Source: Pseudotabrizicola sp.
GTDB taxonomy: Bacteria; Pseudomonadota; Alphaproteobacteria; Rhodobacterales; Rhodobacteraceae
Assembly: GCF_030656345.1 (NCBI RefSeq)
Contig: NZ_JAUSNR010000023.1
Location: 124,001 to 188,000, forward strand
Length of the DNA: 64,000 nt
Direction: 5' to 3'
Positions 17,088-26,462 of the stretch are shown here, piece by piece; the stretch's first letter is position 1, and each line of letters starts with the position of its first letter. The notes under the pieces were generated by a model, which was not told where the DNA came from, ran no database searches, and saw nothing but the letters and a program-made list of their open reading frames with translations. The translations under genes and the position numbers were made by a program.

Positions 17088-18167
17088 TCAGCCCCCGAAC
17101 CGCCCCGGCGACAGCGCCTGCACCAGATCGGCCCCAAGGTCCGGCGCGCGGCCCGTGATCAGATCGGCGGCAAGCTGGCTGGCCGCCGGGCAGGACTGGA
17201 AGCCCTGACCGCCCTGACCTGCCAGCCAGAAGAACGACGCCTCGCGCACATCAGCCCCGATCACCAGCGCGCGGTCGGGCGCAAAGGTGCGCAGACCCGC
17301 CCAGTTCGACACCAGCCGGGTGACGGGGGTGGTCACCATCTCCTCATAGCGCGCCAGACCCTCGGCCAGCACCATGTCATCGGCCCAGGCATCCTGCGGC
17401 TCCATGCCGTGTTCTTCGGCGGGCGAGACGATCAGCGCCCCGGCATCGGGCTTGGCATACCACGCCTCACCCGCGCCAAAGAGCATCGGCCAGCGCGACA
17501 CATCAAGACCGCCGGGGGCCGGAATGCGCGCCATCGACCGGCGATAGGGCGTAAAGCCCAGGGGCTGCACCCCTGCCATCTGCGCCACAGCGTCGACCCA
17601 TGCCCCGGCGGCATTGACCAGCACCCCTGCCGTGGCCGGCCCCTGTGCGGTGCTCAGATGCCACCGCCCGTCATGACGGCGGATCGCCGTCACCGCCGCC
17701 CCGGTGCGAAGCACCGCCCCCGCCGCGCGGGCGGTGCGGGCAAAGCCCTGCAGCAGCAGATCGGTGTCGATATCCCATGCCTCGGGCGAATAGGCTGCCA
17801 TTGCCACGCTGTCGGGGTTCAGCACCGGCACCATCGCGATGGCCTCGGCCAAGGTCACCGGCTCCAGCCCCATCGCTGCCGACTCCGCCGGAAAGCTGGC
17901 GGCATCCCCGCTCTTGCCCACCATCATCAGCCCGCGCGGGGCCAGCACGCCGGGCGTGTCGTTGAAAAATGCGCCCGAGGCCAGCGACAATTCCACCACC
18001 GCCGGGCTGCCATAGCGCGGTTCATACAGTGCCGCTGACCGGCCCGAGGCGTGATGCGCCAGCACAGGCTCTGCCTCCAGCAGCAGGACAGAGGCATGGG
18101 GGGAAAGCCGCGCCGCCAGCGACACCCCGGCAATGCCGCCACCAATGATCACAACATCCGCATCCAT
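17088..18167 (-). CDS. FAD-dependent D-amino-acid/glycine oxidase-like dehydrogenase
   Basis: A DAO-family flavoprotein of 359 residues. The dinucleotide-binding motif VIIGGGIAGVSLA is at the N-terminus, and a C-terminal FFWLAGQGGQGFQSCPA block resembles D-arginine dehydrogenase-type enzymes. It probably oxidatively deaminates a D-amino acid or N-substituted glycine, passing electrons to a quinone or oxygen. The start at 18167 is preferred: AGGAG abuts the ATG at 18176 with no spacing but lies 9 bases from 18167. It stands between the GH25 gene and the purine importer operon, with a terminator separating it from the latter. Substrate unassigned. Confidence 0.82.
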   Translation of the reverse strand: MDADVVIIGGGIAGVSLAARLSPHASVLLLEAEPVLAHHASGRSAALYEPRYGSPAVVELSLASGAFFNDTPGVLAPRGLMMVGKSGDAASFPAESAAMGLEPVTLAEAIAMVPVLNPDSVAMAAYSPEAWDIDTDLLLQGFARTARAAGAVLRTGAAVTAIRRHDGRWHLSTAQGPATAGVLVNAAGAWVDAVAQMAGVQPLGFTPYRRSMARIPAPGGLDVSRWPMLFGAGEAWYAKPDAGALIVSPAEEHGMEPQDAWADDMVLAEGLARYEEMVTTPVTRLVSNWAGLRTFAPDRALVIGADVREASFFWLAGQGGQGFQSCPAASQLAADLITGRAPDLGADLVQALSPGRFGG

Positions 18168-18249
18168 CGCCCGCATCTCCTGTCAGACCGTCCGACCCCC
18201 TGATACCGGGCGCGCGGGCCAAAGGGCAGTCCTTCAACGCTCTGTCACG

Positions 18250-18283
18250 CATAAAAAAGGCCCGCGCGGTGCGCGGGCCTTTT
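18250..18283 (-). terminator. terminator of the xdh/purine importer operon
   Basis: AAAAGGCCCGCGC at 18255-18267 and GCGCGGGCCTTTT at 18271-18283 make a perfect 13-bp stem with a 3-nt loop. On the minus strand it is followed by a T-run. It lies 19 bp after the BMP gene's stop. Confidence 0.9.
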
Positions 18284-18301
18284 CCGGTTCAGACCCTCAG
18301 G

Positions 18302-19393
18302 TCACTGCGGGATGGCACCCGTGATGCCTTCGATGTAGAAGTTCATCCCCAGCAACTCGCCATCCGGCGCAACCGCGCCCTCGGCCAGCCACTCGGAGCC
18401 ATCCTGCTTGTTGATCGGCCCGGTGAACGGGTGATAGGTGCCGGCTGCGATGGCGTCGCGCATCGCTTCGGCCTCTGCCTTCAGCTCAGCCGGGATCGCA
18501 TCGGTGATCTCGCCGATCTCGACCTCGCCTTCGGGAATGCCGGCCCAGCTGTCGACCTGCTCATAAGTGCCGTCCAGCAGCTCGCCGACCCGCTTCACGT
18601 AATAGGGGGCCCAGTTGTCGATGATCGACGACACGCGTGGGCTTGGCTTGTAATCGGCCATGTCGGACGCCTGACCAAAGCCGATCACCGCGCCATTCGT
18701 CTTGGCCGCTTCGGCCAGCGGTGCGGTGGAATCGGTGTGGCTGGCGATCACGTCCACGCCTTGATCGATCAGCGCCTTGGCAGAATCGGCCTCTTTCGCC
18801 GGGTCAAACCATGTGAAGGCCCAGACCACCGACAGTTCCACATCCGGGTTCACCTTCTTGGCGTGCAGGTAGTAGCTGTTGATGCCCATCACCACTTCGG
18901 GGATCGGGAAGGACCCGATATAGCCGATCTTGTTGGTCTTGGTCATCTTGCCGGCAATATGGCCCTGAATGGCGCGGCCTTCGTAGAAGCGGGCATTGTA
19001 GGTCGACACGTTGGCATGGTCACGCTTGTAGCCGGTGGCATGTTCGAACTTGATGTCGGGGAATTTGGCCGCGACCGTGTTGGTGGGGTCCATATAGCCG
19101 AAGGATGTGGTGAAGATGATGTTGCAACCCGACAGCGCCATCTGGGTCAGCACCCGTTCGGAATCGGCGCCTTCGGGCACGTTTTCCTGATAGGCGATTT
19201 CGACCTTGTCGCCATAGGTTTCCACCAGTTCCAGCGCGCCCTGATGGTGCTGATAGGTCCAGCCCAGATCGCCGATCGGACCCACATAGATGAAGCAGGC
19301 CTTGACCTTGTCCATGCCCTGCGCGCTTGCGCCGCCGCCGAAGGCAAGGCCAAGACCCAGTGCTGCCGTGGCAAGAAGTGTTCTGCGATTCAT
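18302..19393 (-). CDS. BMP-family purine/nucleoside-binding protein
   Basis: The periplasmic binding protein of the ABC importer encoded upstream, 363 residues, with a signal peptide ending at ASA-Q. Bmp/PnrA-family features include KVKACFIYVGPIGDLGWTYQHHQGALELVE, and the NIIFTTSFGYMDPT and YKPSPRVSSIIDNWAPYYVKR blocks. Family members bind nucleosides or purine bases; next to xanthine dehydrogenase genes, a purine base such as xanthine or hypoxanthine is likely. GGGAGA lies 7 bases before the ATG. It is the last gene of the long leftward operon and is followed by a strong terminator. Confidence 0.9.
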   Translation of the reverse strand: MNRRTLLATAALGLGLAFGGGASAQGMDKVKACFIYVGPIGDLGWTYQHHQGALELVETYGDKVEIAYQENVPEGADSERVLTQMALSGCNIIFTTSFGYMDPTNTVAAKFPDIKFEHATGYKRDHANVSTYNARFYEGRAIQGHIAGKMTKTNKIGYIGSFPIPEVVMGINSYYLHAKKVNPDVELSVVWAFTWFDPAKEADSAKALIDQGVDVIASHTDSTAPLAEAAKTNGAVIGFGQASDMADYKPSPRVSSIIDNWAPYYVKRVGELLDGTYEQVDSWAGIPEGEVEIGEITDAIPAELKAEAEAMRDAIAAGTYHPFTGPINKQDGSEWLAEGAVAPDGELLGMNFYIEGITGAIPQ

Positions 19394-19444
19394 TGTCGTC
19401 TCCCTGAAGGGTGCCGTTGACCGGCCCCGGTTTGAGTGGTGCCC

Positions 19445-20374
19445 CTAACGCGAGGCGTGGAAATTCTGGCCCAGACTTGCCGGAGCGTTCAGTGCAGCCT
19501 TGCCCTTGCCCGAAGACATGATGACCAACACCAGAATGGTTATCAGATACGGCGACATCGACAAGTATTCGACCGGAATACGCGCCCCCGCCGCCTGCAG
19601 ATTAAGCTGAAGTACCGAGATTCCGCCAAAAAGATAGGCACCGATCAGCGCGCGCCACGGACGCCAGGCCGCAAACACCACAATCGCCAGCGCAATCCAG
19701 CCCGCCCCTGATGTGATGCCATCGGTCCACTGCGGCACCCTGACCATGCTGATATAGGCCCCGCCCAAGCCCGCCATCGCCCCCCCGAACAGGATCGCCA
19801 GCATCCGGATCTTGCGCACCTTGTAGCCAAGGGCATGCGCCGCATCATGGCTTTCGCCCACCGCGCGCAGGATCAGCCCGGTGCGGGTGGCTTTCAGCAC
19901 CCACCACGTCGCCGCGACCGAGGCAATCGAGGCGTAAACCACCCAGTCATGGCTGAACAAAACCCGGCCAAAGAACGGAATATCCGCCAGCGGGCCAAGC
20001 GGCACCGCCCCGGTGGCAGGCGGGCGGATGCCGACAAAGCTTTGCCCCATCAAGGATGACAATCCCAGCCCGAACAGGGTCAGCGCAAGGCCGGATGCCA
20101 CCTGATTGGCCAGCAGAAACTGCGTCAGCACCCCGAAGATAAACGCCATGCACGCGCCGCCGATGGCCCCGCCGACAAAGCCCAGCACCGCACTGCCGGT
20201 CTGGACCGAGACGATAAAGCCGCAGACGGCGCCCATGATCATCATGCCTTCCACCCCAAGGTTCAGCACCCCGGCGCGTTCCACCACCAGCTCGCCGATG
20301 GCGGCAAGGATGATCGGCACCGAAGCCACCATCAGCGCTGAAATCAGCAGCGCCGGATCAATTCCTCCGAACAT
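19445..20374 (-). CDS. purine/nucleoside ABC permease (second membrane subunit)
   Basis: An inner-membrane permease of the branched-chain-amino-acid/BMP importer family, 309 residues, with about 8-9 hydrophobic helices. Family blocks are GELVVERAGVLNLGVEGMM near residue 27 and VGESHDAAHALGYKVRKIR near 172. Its ATG shares one base with the stop of the preceding permease (TGATG), so the two are translationally coupled, as expected for partners in a heterodimer. It works with the BMP binding protein downstream and the double ATPase upstream. Confidence 0.9.
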   Translation of the reverse strand: MFGGIDPALLISALMVASVPIILAAIGELVVERAGVLNLGVEGMMIMGAVCGFIVSVQTGSAVLGFVGGAIGGACMAFIFGVLTQFLLANQVASGLALTLFGLGLSSLMGQSFVGIRPPATGAVPLGPLADIPFFGRVLFSHDWVVYASIASVAATWWVLKATRTGLILRAVGESHDAAHALGYKVRKIRMLAILFGGAMAGLGGAYISMVRVPQWTDGITSGAGWIALAIVVFAAWRPWRALIGAYLFGGISVLQLNLQAAGARIPVEYLSMSPYLITILVLVIMSSGKGKAALNAPASLGQNFHASR

Positions 20375-21462
20375 CAGATGGCCTCCTTCTTATGGGCAAG
20401 GCGGATGCGGTAATTGCTGAGCAGATCGACGGCCAGCAGGAAAAACAGCAGCATCCCCTGAAACGCCTGAATGGCGGCGGCAGGCAGGCCCAGCATGAAC
20501 TGCGCAAGCTCGCCGCCGATATAGGTCAGCGCCATCAACAGCCCCGCCAGCAGAATGCCAATGGGGTTCAACCGGCCAAGAAACGCCACGATAATCGCGG
20601 TAAAGCCATAGCCCACGTTGAAATCAATGCTGATCTGCCCGGCAGGCCCCGACACCTCGAACAGGCCCGCCAGCCCCGCCAAAGCCCCGGAAATCCCCAT
20701 GCACAGCAGCACCAGCCCGGTCGGGTTCACCCCGGCATAGCGCGCGGCGCGCGGGGCCTGCCCGGCCAGCTTGATGTGAAAGCCAAGGATATGGCGCTGC
20801 AGCAGGATATAGGCCGCAATCACCGCCATCAACGCCGCGATCACCCCCCAATGCATGCCGGTGCCCGCAATCAGTTCGGGGTTAGACGCGGCAGGGTACT
20901 GGCTCAGGTTCCGGCTGCCCGGAAAGCCGCCGCCTTGCGGATTGCGCAGCAGGCCCAGCGACATCGACGACAGGAAGTTCTGCGCGATATAGACCATCAG
21001 CAGACTGACCAGAATCTCGTTGGTGTTGAATTTCGTCTTCAGCACCGCCGGAATCATCGCCCAGATCCAGCCGCCGAACGCGCCTGCAATCACCATCAGC
21101 GGAAAGATGAACCAGTGGTCGGCAGGATAGAACGCCAGCCCGACCCCCGCGCCGAACAGCGCCCCCATAATATACTGGCCCTCGGCCCCGATGTTCCAGA
21201 TCCCGGCCCGGAAGCCCAGGGAAAGCCCGATGGCGATCAAAATCAGCGGCCCCGCCTTCACCAGCAGTTGCGGCCGCGAATAGGCCGCAAACTGCGGGTG
21301 AAACAACGGGTCCCAGAAGATCGTGCGAATGGCCTCGAACGGGTTTTTCCCCAGCGCGGCAAACATCAGCCCGCCCGCAATCATCGTCAGCACCACCGCC
21401 AGAATCGGCGTCGCCCCCTGCCAGAACCGGCTGGGTGAGGGTCTCTTTTCAAGCCTCAGCAT
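20374..21462 (-). CDS. purine/nucleoside ABC permease (first membrane subunit)
   Basis: A 362-residue inner-membrane permease, longer than its partner because of an N-terminal extension before the family core. Core motifs include IGLSLGFRAGIWNIGAEGQY at about 96-115 and GQAPRAARYAGVNP near 233. It partners the 309-residue permease in the BMP-type importer. The ATG lies 7 bp after a truncated copy of the dispersed repeat whose AAGATGAAGGGG end sits where the ribosome binding site should be. The upstream ATPase gene ends 59 bp before it. Confidence 0.9.
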   Translation of the reverse strand: MLRLEKRPSPSRFWQGATPILAVVLTMIAGGLMFAALGKNPFEAIRTIFWDPLFHPQFAAYSRPQLLVKAGPLILIAIGLSLGFRAGIWNIGAEGQYIMGALFGAGVGLAFYPADHWFIFPLMVIAGAFGGWIWAMIPAVLKTKFNTNEILVSLLMVYIAQNFLSSMSLGLLRNPQGGGFPGSRNLSQYPAASNPELIAGTGMHWGVIAALMAVIAAYILLQRHILGFHIKLAGQAPRAARYAGVNPTGLVLLCMGISGALAGLAGLFEVSGPAGQISIDFNVGYGFTAIIVAFLGRLNPIGILLAGLLMALTYIGGELAQFMLGLPAAAIQAFQGMLLFFLLAVDLLSNYRIRLAHKKEAI

Positions 21463-21469
21463 GGAGCCG

Positions 21470-21495
21470 CCCCTTCATCTTGATACAAATACTCA
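21470..21495 (-). repeat. truncated dispersed-repeat tail before a permease start
   Basis: Read on the minus strand this is GAGTATTTGTATCAAGATGA followed by AGGGG: the conserved tail of the repeat without its GC-rich hairpin half. It lies between the ATPase stop and the permease ATG, and its AAGGGG is the best ribosome binding site for that ATG. Confidence 0.65.
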
Positions 21496-21521
21496 TCTTG
21501 TCGCCGCCTGCTGCACTGCGC

Positions 21522-23048
21522 TCAGTGGCCATGATGCGCCACCTCCATGCCATGCGCGCCGCCCATCATCAGCCCGATCTCGTCTATCGTCAGCCCCGCC
21601 ACCGGGCGCGGCGAGGTCAGCCGCCCCTCGTTCAGCGCGGCGAAGGTGTCGGCGATTTCCAGCAGCTCATCCAGATCCTGGCTGATCACCACCACCGCCG
21701 CCCCTCCGGCGGCGCGGTCGAGGATCGCCTGCCGGATGCTGGCCGCCGCCGCCGCATCAACACCCCATGTCGGCTGGTTGATCACGATCACCGTCGGCGT
21801 CTGGCTCAGCTCACGCCCCACCACGAATTTCTGCAGGTTGCCGCCCGACAGCGCCCGCGCTGCCACATGGGTGCCCGGCGTGCGCACGTCGAAGTCCTTG
21901 ACGATACCGGCGGCAAACGCCTCTGTCGCGCCCCAGTCGATGAAGCCGTTCTTCGTCAAACCCTTGCGCAAGGCCCCCGACAGCAGCGCATTCTCGACCA
22001 ATGACATGTCCGGTGCCGCCGCATGGCCCAGCCGTTCTTCGGGGGCCGCCACCAGCCCCAGCGCCCGACGCTCATTCGGGCCGGTTTGCCCCACGCCCGC
22101 GCCGTCGATCCTGACCGCGCCCTGCGCTGCCCGCACCTCACCCGACAGCGCCAGCAGCAATTCGTCCTGCCCGTTGCCCGCCACCCCGGCGATGCCCAGC
22201 ACCTCACCCTTGGCCACCTTGAAGCTGACATTCTTCAAAGAGGTGCCAAAGGGAATGGGCGAGGCGACCGACAGATCCACCACTTCCAGCGCCGTCGCCC
22301 CTTTGGTGCCGCCCGCCCGTTCCGGCGGGGTCAGTGTGGCCCCAATCATCAGCTCTGCCATCTCGCGCGCCGACCGCTCACGCGGGGTGCAGGTTGCCAC
22401 CACCTTGCCGCGCCGCAGGATCGTCGCCTCGTCACACAGCGTGCGGATCTCTTCCAGCTTGTGGCTGATATACAGGATCGCGGTGCCTTCCGCCGACAGC
22501 TGGCGCAGGGTGCGGAACAGGATGTCCACCTCCTGCGGGGTCAGAACGCTTGTCGGCTCGTCCATGATCAGCAGCTTGGGGTCCTGCAGCAGACAGCGCA
22601 CAATCTCCACCCGCTGCCGCTCTCCGGCGGACAGATCGCCCACCATCCGGCCCGGGTCCAGCGGCAAGCCGTATTCCTCGCTGACCGACTTGATGCGGCT
22701 GGCCAGCTCCTTCATGGGGGGCGGATTTTCCATGCCAAGGGCGACGTTTTCGGCGACATTCAGCGCCTCGAACAGGCTGAAATGCTGGAACACCATGGCC
22801 ACGCCGCTCGCCCGTGCGGCCCGAGGCTCGGCGGGCGTATAGGCCGCCCCGCGCAGGGTCATCTGCCCCGAGTCCGGTTTCACCAGACCGTAGATCATCT
22901 TGACCAGCGTTGACTTCCCGGCGCCATTTTCGCCGAGCAGGGCGTGAATCTCGCCCTCAGAAATCGCGAAAGACACATCAGAGTTCGCGACCACGCCGGG
23001 ATAGGCCTTTGTCACCCCCTCGACGCGCAACAGTTCGGGCCGTGTCAT
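21522..23048 (-). CDS. purine/nucleoside ABC importer double ATPase
   Basis: A two-domain sugar/nucleoside-type ABC ATPase of 508 residues. Domain 1 (about 1-240) has Walker A GENGAGKST, signature LSAGERQRVEI and Walker B LLIMDEPTSVL. Domain 2 (about 250-500) has a degenerate Walker A (AGVAGNGQDELL), signature LSGGNLQKFVV and VIVINQPTWGVD. One good and one degenerate site is normal for the family. The start at 23048 overlaps the xdhC stop by 4 bp (ATGA), tying the importer to the xanthine dehydrogenase operon. It energises the two permeases that follow. Confidence 0.93.
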   Translation of the reverse strand: MTRPELLRVEGVTKAYPGVVANSDVSFAISEGEIHALLGENGAGKSTLVKMIYGLVKPDSGQMTLRGAAYTPAEPRAARASGVAMVFQHFSLFEALNVAENVALGMENPPPMKELASRIKSVSEEYGLPLDPGRMVGDLSAGERQRVEIVRCLLQDPKLLIMDEPTSVLTPQEVDILFRTLRQLSAEGTAILYISHKLEEIRTLCDEATILRRGKVVATCTPRERSAREMAELMIGATLTPPERAGGTKGATALEVVDLSVASPIPFGTSLKNVSFKVAKGEVLGIAGVAGNGQDELLLALSGEVRAAQGAVRIDGAGVGQTGPNERRALGLVAAPEERLGHAAAPDMSLVENALLSGALRKGLTKNGFIDWGATEAFAAGIVKDFDVRTPGTHVAARALSGGNLQKFVVGRELSQTPTVIVINQPTWGVDAAAAASIRQAILDRAAGGAAVVVISQDLDELLEIADTFAALNEGRLTSPRPVAGLTIDEIGLMMGGAHGMEVAHHGH

Positions 23049-23980
23049 AGGGCGTTCTCCTTGAGCAAAGGGATGGCGGTCTGCCGCAGAACGGCCTGCG
23101 CCACGCCGATGGCGATGGCCTGAGGGTGCTTGCCCAGGGCAGGGTCGCCAATCGGGCAATCAATGCGGGCGATTTGGCCCGGCGCGTGGCCAAGAGCGGC
23201 CAGCCGCGAGCGGAACCGCGCCCATTTGGTGGCCGATCCGATCACCCCGGCGCGGGCAAAACCGTGGGTCAGCAGACGGTGGCACAGATCCAGATCAAGC
23301 GCATGGCTATAGGTCAGCACCAGATGCTCGGCACCGCGCGGCGCATGCGGCACCAAACGTGCCGCATCGGCGCAGGGCAGGGCGGTCACGCCCTTGGGGA
23401 TCGTATCGGGAAAGCGGTCTGCTGCAACATCCACCCATGTAACCCGCAGCCCCGGCAGCGGGGCCAGCACCCCCACCAGCGCCCGGCCCACATGCCCGGC
23501 ACCCCAGATCCACAGATCGCGCGCCGGGGCCGCCACCGGCTCCACGAACCAGCCCTGCACCAGCTGCGGCTCTGGCATCACGCCTTGCCCCCGCGCCCGG
23601 TCCAGCAACCGTTTCACCCCCAGCGGCATCGCCCGCCCATCGGTGCTGCGCGCCACCACCCCGGCCTCGGCCATGGGCAGGCACCCGGCGTCATACACTT
23701 CGGTCAACAGCGTGACCGCGCCACCGCAGCATTGCCCAAGCGCAGGCCCCAAAGGCACCCGCCGCAGGCGATGCCCGCCCGCCGCCAGCATCGCCCGCGC
23801 GTCAGCCGCCGCCTCATATTCCAGCGCGCCGCCGCCGATGGTCCCTGATTGCCCATCCGCCCAGACCAGCATTGCCGCCCCCGGCTCTCGCGGCGATGAC
23901 CCGTCATGCGCGGCAATCACCACCCGCGCGACAGCCCCATGCGCCGCCACCACTGCCGCCAGCTCCGCCAGATCAAACAT
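23045..23980 (-). CDS. xdhC: xanthine dehydrogenase accessory protein XdhC
   Basis: XdhC binds molybdenum cofactor, helps it become sulfurated and inserts it into XdhB; it is not part of the mature enzyme. The 311-residue protein has the XdhC/CoxI N-terminal region (HDGSSPREPGAAMLVW, then GTIGGGALEYEA) and the Rossmann-like C-terminal region (LWIWGAGHVGRALV, and GVIGSATKWARFRSRL with DCPIG). The ATG at 23980 overlaps the xdhB stop by 8 bp; a longer upstream frame is antisense-like sequence inside xdhB in another frame and was not used. Its own stop overlaps the importer ATPase start. Confidence 0.93.
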   Translation of the reverse strand: MFDLAELAAVVAAHGAVARVVIAAHDGSSPREPGAAMLVWADGQSGTIGGGALEYEAAADARAMLAAGGHRLRRVPLGPALGQCCGGAVTLLTEVYDAGCLPMAEAGVVARSTDGRAMPLGVKRLLDRARGQGVMPEPQLVQGWFVEPVAAPARDLWIWGAGHVGRALVGVLAPLPGLRVTWVDVAADRFPDTIPKGVTALPCADAARLVPHAPRGAEHLVLTYSHALDLDLCHRLLTHGFARAGVIGSATKWARFRSRLAALGHAPGQIARIDCPIGDPALGKHPQAIAIGVAQAVLRQTAIPLLKENAL

Positions 23981-26462
23981 CGCCACGCACCCGACCCACC
24001 GCCGCCAGAACCCGTTCGGCTGTGGCGGGCGCGTCCAGTGCCGGATAGCCCGGCCCGCAAGCCGCCACCGCATCCGAGAGCGCATACAGCGCCGAGATGC
24101 CCAGCATGAACGGCGGCTCGCCCACCGCTTTCGACCGGCCCACCGTGTCTTCGCGGTTGGGCTGCCCCCAGAGGGCCACGTTGAACACATCGGGCCGGTC
24201 CGAACAGGCGGGGATCTTGTAGGTGCTGGGGGCATGCGTGGTCAGCCGCCCCTTGCCATCCCAGACCAGCTCTTCCGTGGTCAGCCAGCCCGCGCCCTGA
24301 ACGTAAGCCCCCTCGATCTGCCCGATATCCAGCGCCGAATTCAGGCTGCTGCCGGTATCGTGCAACAGATCGGCGCGCAGAATGCGGTTTTCGCCGGTCA
24401 GCGTGTCGATCACCACCTCTGTCACCGCCGCGCCATAGGCGAAGTACAGGAAGGGCCGCCCCTTACCCGCCTTGCGGTCCCATTGCAGCTTTGGCGTGGC
24501 GTAGAACCCGGTCGACGACAGGCTGACTCGCGCCTGATAGGCCCACATCGCCACGCGTGCGAAGTCATAAACCTCACCCGCCACCTTGACGACGCCACCT
24601 TCAAACCGCACCGACGCCGGGTCGGCCTGATGCTTGCCCGCGACAAACTCTGCCATCCGGTCGCGGATGGTGATGCAGGCCGCCCGGGCTGCCATGCCGT
24701 TCAGGTCAGACCCGGAACTGGCCGCCGTGGCGCTGGTGTTGGGCACCTTGGCGGTATCGGTCGCGGTGATCTTCACCACCGCAGGGTCCACCCCGAACAC
24801 CCCCGCCGCCACCTGCGCCACCTTCTGGAACAGACCTTGCCCCATCTCGGTGCCGCCATGGTTCAGGTGGATCGACCCATCCTGATACACATGCACCAAA
24901 GCGCCGGCCTGATTCAGATGCGTCAGCGTGAACGAAATCCCGAACTTCACCGGCGTCAGCGCAATCCCGCGCTTGAGGATCGGCGACGTCGCATTCCAGG
25001 CCGCAATCGCCGCCCGCCGCGCCGCGTAATCCGATGTCTCCACCAGCCGCCCCACCAGCTCATGCCCGATGAAATCCTCCACCGGCATGAAAAACGGCGT
25101 GCTCTGCCCTGCCGCATTCATCTTGGCGAAAATACTCTCGGGGGTAGTCCATTGGTTTCGCCATTGGTTCGAGGAACCAATGGACTGGGGGGGCGAAGCG
25201 CCCCCGGGGGTTGCCGCAATCGCCCCGCGTGAGGTCAGGTCCACCTCGTCATCCACCGGCGGGCGGTCCGGCGCGGTATCCGCCAGACTGGCCTCCCCGC
25301 CCGGCAAATCCCCGCCGACCATCGCCGCATAGAAATTCACCCGCCGCACCTCCAGCGGGTCGCAGCCCAGCGTATGTGCCACATGGTCCATCACCCGTTC
25401 GATCCCCACCATGCCCTGCGGCCCGCCAAAACCGCGGAAGGCGGTGGCGCTTTGGGTGTGGGTTTTCAGGCGATGGCTTTCGATACGGATGTCAGGCAGG
25501 TGATAGCAGTTGTCGGCATGCAGCATGGCACGGTCAGCCACCGGCAAGGACAGGTCCTGCGCCCAGCCGCAACGGAACAGGTGGGTGAAGTCCACCCCGG
25601 TCAGCTTGCCCTGATCATCAAACCCGGCGCGATAGAGGATGCGCAGGTCATGGCGCTTGCCGGTGATCATCATGTCGTCATCGCGGTCATAGCGCATCTT
25701 GGCGGGTCGCCCGGTACGGGACGCCACCACGGCGCAGGCGATGGCCAGCGCGTTGCCCTGAGATTCCTTGCCGCCAAAACCGCCGCCCATCCGCCGCACC
25801 TCGACCCGCACGGCGCTCATCGGCAGGTGCAGGGCGTGGGCGACCTTGTGCTGGATCTCGGACGGGTGCTGGGTGGACGAATGCACCAGCAGATCGCCGC
25901 CCTCCAGCGGCAGGCAGGCCGCGACCTGACCCTCCAGATAGAAATGCTCTTGCCCGCCGACCTCGAACCGGCCTTCTACCTGATGCGGGGCCGCGTCAAT
26001 CGCGCGGGCGGCATCGCCCTTGACCCAGATCACCGGCCCGTCCTCGAACCGGCTGTTGGCGGCCAAGGCGTCATCCACTGTCAACAACGCTGGCTTTTCG
26101 GCATAGCTGACCTTGGCCAGCCGTGCCGCCTTGCGCGCTGCCAGATGGCTGTCGGCGGCCACCAGAAACAGCGGCATCCCCAGATAATGCACCGGCCCGG
26201 TCGAAATCATCGGTTCGTCATGGGCCGAGGGGCTGCAATCGGGCACCTCGTCAAAATCCTGTGGCCCATAGACCGCCACCACGCCGGGAGCGGCGCGCAC
26301 CTCCGACAGGTCGAGCGCTGTCACATCGCCATGGGCGATGGTTGACAGGCCAAAGGCCAGATGCAGCGCATTGCCGGGCAGCGGGATGTCATCGACATAG
26401 CGTGCCTGTCCGGTCACATGCAGTGGGGCCGCGTCATGCGGCAGGGGTTTGCCCATGCTCAT
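23973..26462 (-). CDS. xdhB: xanthine dehydrogenase molybdenum subunit, with an in-frame repeat insert
   Basis: The large molybdopterin subunit that oxidises hypoxanthine and xanthine to urate, 829 residues against about 777 for Rhodobacter capsulatus XdhB (from memory). Family motifs: [19 protein letters not shown] at the start, [32 protein letters not shown], and a C-terminal GEPPFMLG block with the catalytic-type Glu. The extra length lies between NFYAAM and [16 protein letters not shown]. About 31 codons of it ([15 protein letters not shown], then [12 protein letters not shown]) are a copy of the dispersed DNA repeat read in frame. The frame is open throughout, so the protein is probably active with a surface insert. 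It overlaps xdhA and xdhC. Confidence 0.95.
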   Translation of the reverse strand: MSMGKPLPHDAAPLHVTGQARYVDDIPLPGNALHLAFGLSTIAHGDVTALDLSEVRAAPGVVAVYGPQDFDEVPDCSPSAHDEPMISTGPVHYLGMPLFLVAADSHLAARKAARLAKVSYAEKPALLTVDDALAANSRFEDGPVIWVKGDAARAIDAAPHQVEGRFEVGGQEHFYLEGQVAACLPLEGGDLLVHSSTQHPSEIQHKVAHALHLPMSAVRVEVRRMGGGFGGKESQGNALAIACAVVASRTGRPAKMRYDRDDDMMITGKRHDLRILYRAGFDDQGKLTGVDFTHLFRCGWAQDLSLPVADRAMLHADNCYHLPDIRIESHRLKTHTQSATAFRGFGGPQGMVGIERVMDHVAHTLGCDPLEVRRVNFYAAMVGGDLPGGEASLADTAPDRPPVDDEVDLTSRGAIAATPGGASPPQSIGSSNQWRNQWTTPESIFAKMNAAGQSTPFFMPVEDFIGHELVGRLVETSDYAARRAAIAAWNATSPILKRGIALTPVKFGISFTLTHLNQAGALVHVYQDGSIHLNHGGTEMGQGLFQKVAQVAAGVFGVDPAVVKITATDTAKVPNTSATAASSGSDLNGMAARAACITIRDRMAEFVAGKHQADPASVRFEGGVVKVAGEVYDFARVAMWAYQARVSLSSTGFYATPKLQWDRKAGKGRPFLYFAYGAAVTEVVIDTLTGENRILRADLLHDTGSSLNSALDIGQIEGAYVQGAGWLTTEELVWDGKGRLTTHAPSTYKIPACSDRPDVFNVALWGQPNREDTVGRSKAVGEPPFMLGISALYALSDAVAACGPGYPALDAPATAERVLAAVGRVRGDV
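25117..25210 (-). repeat. dispersed repeat copy inside xdhB
   Basis: On the coding strand it has the full repeat layout: a GGGGGCG-CTT-CGCCCCC hairpin, then a second long hairpin with arms AGTCCATTGGTT (25175-25186, complement) and AACCAATGGACT (25146-25157, complement) enclosing an extra CCATTGG copy, then the conserved tail GAGTATTTTCGCCAAGATGA. It is translated in frame. Confidence 0.85.
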
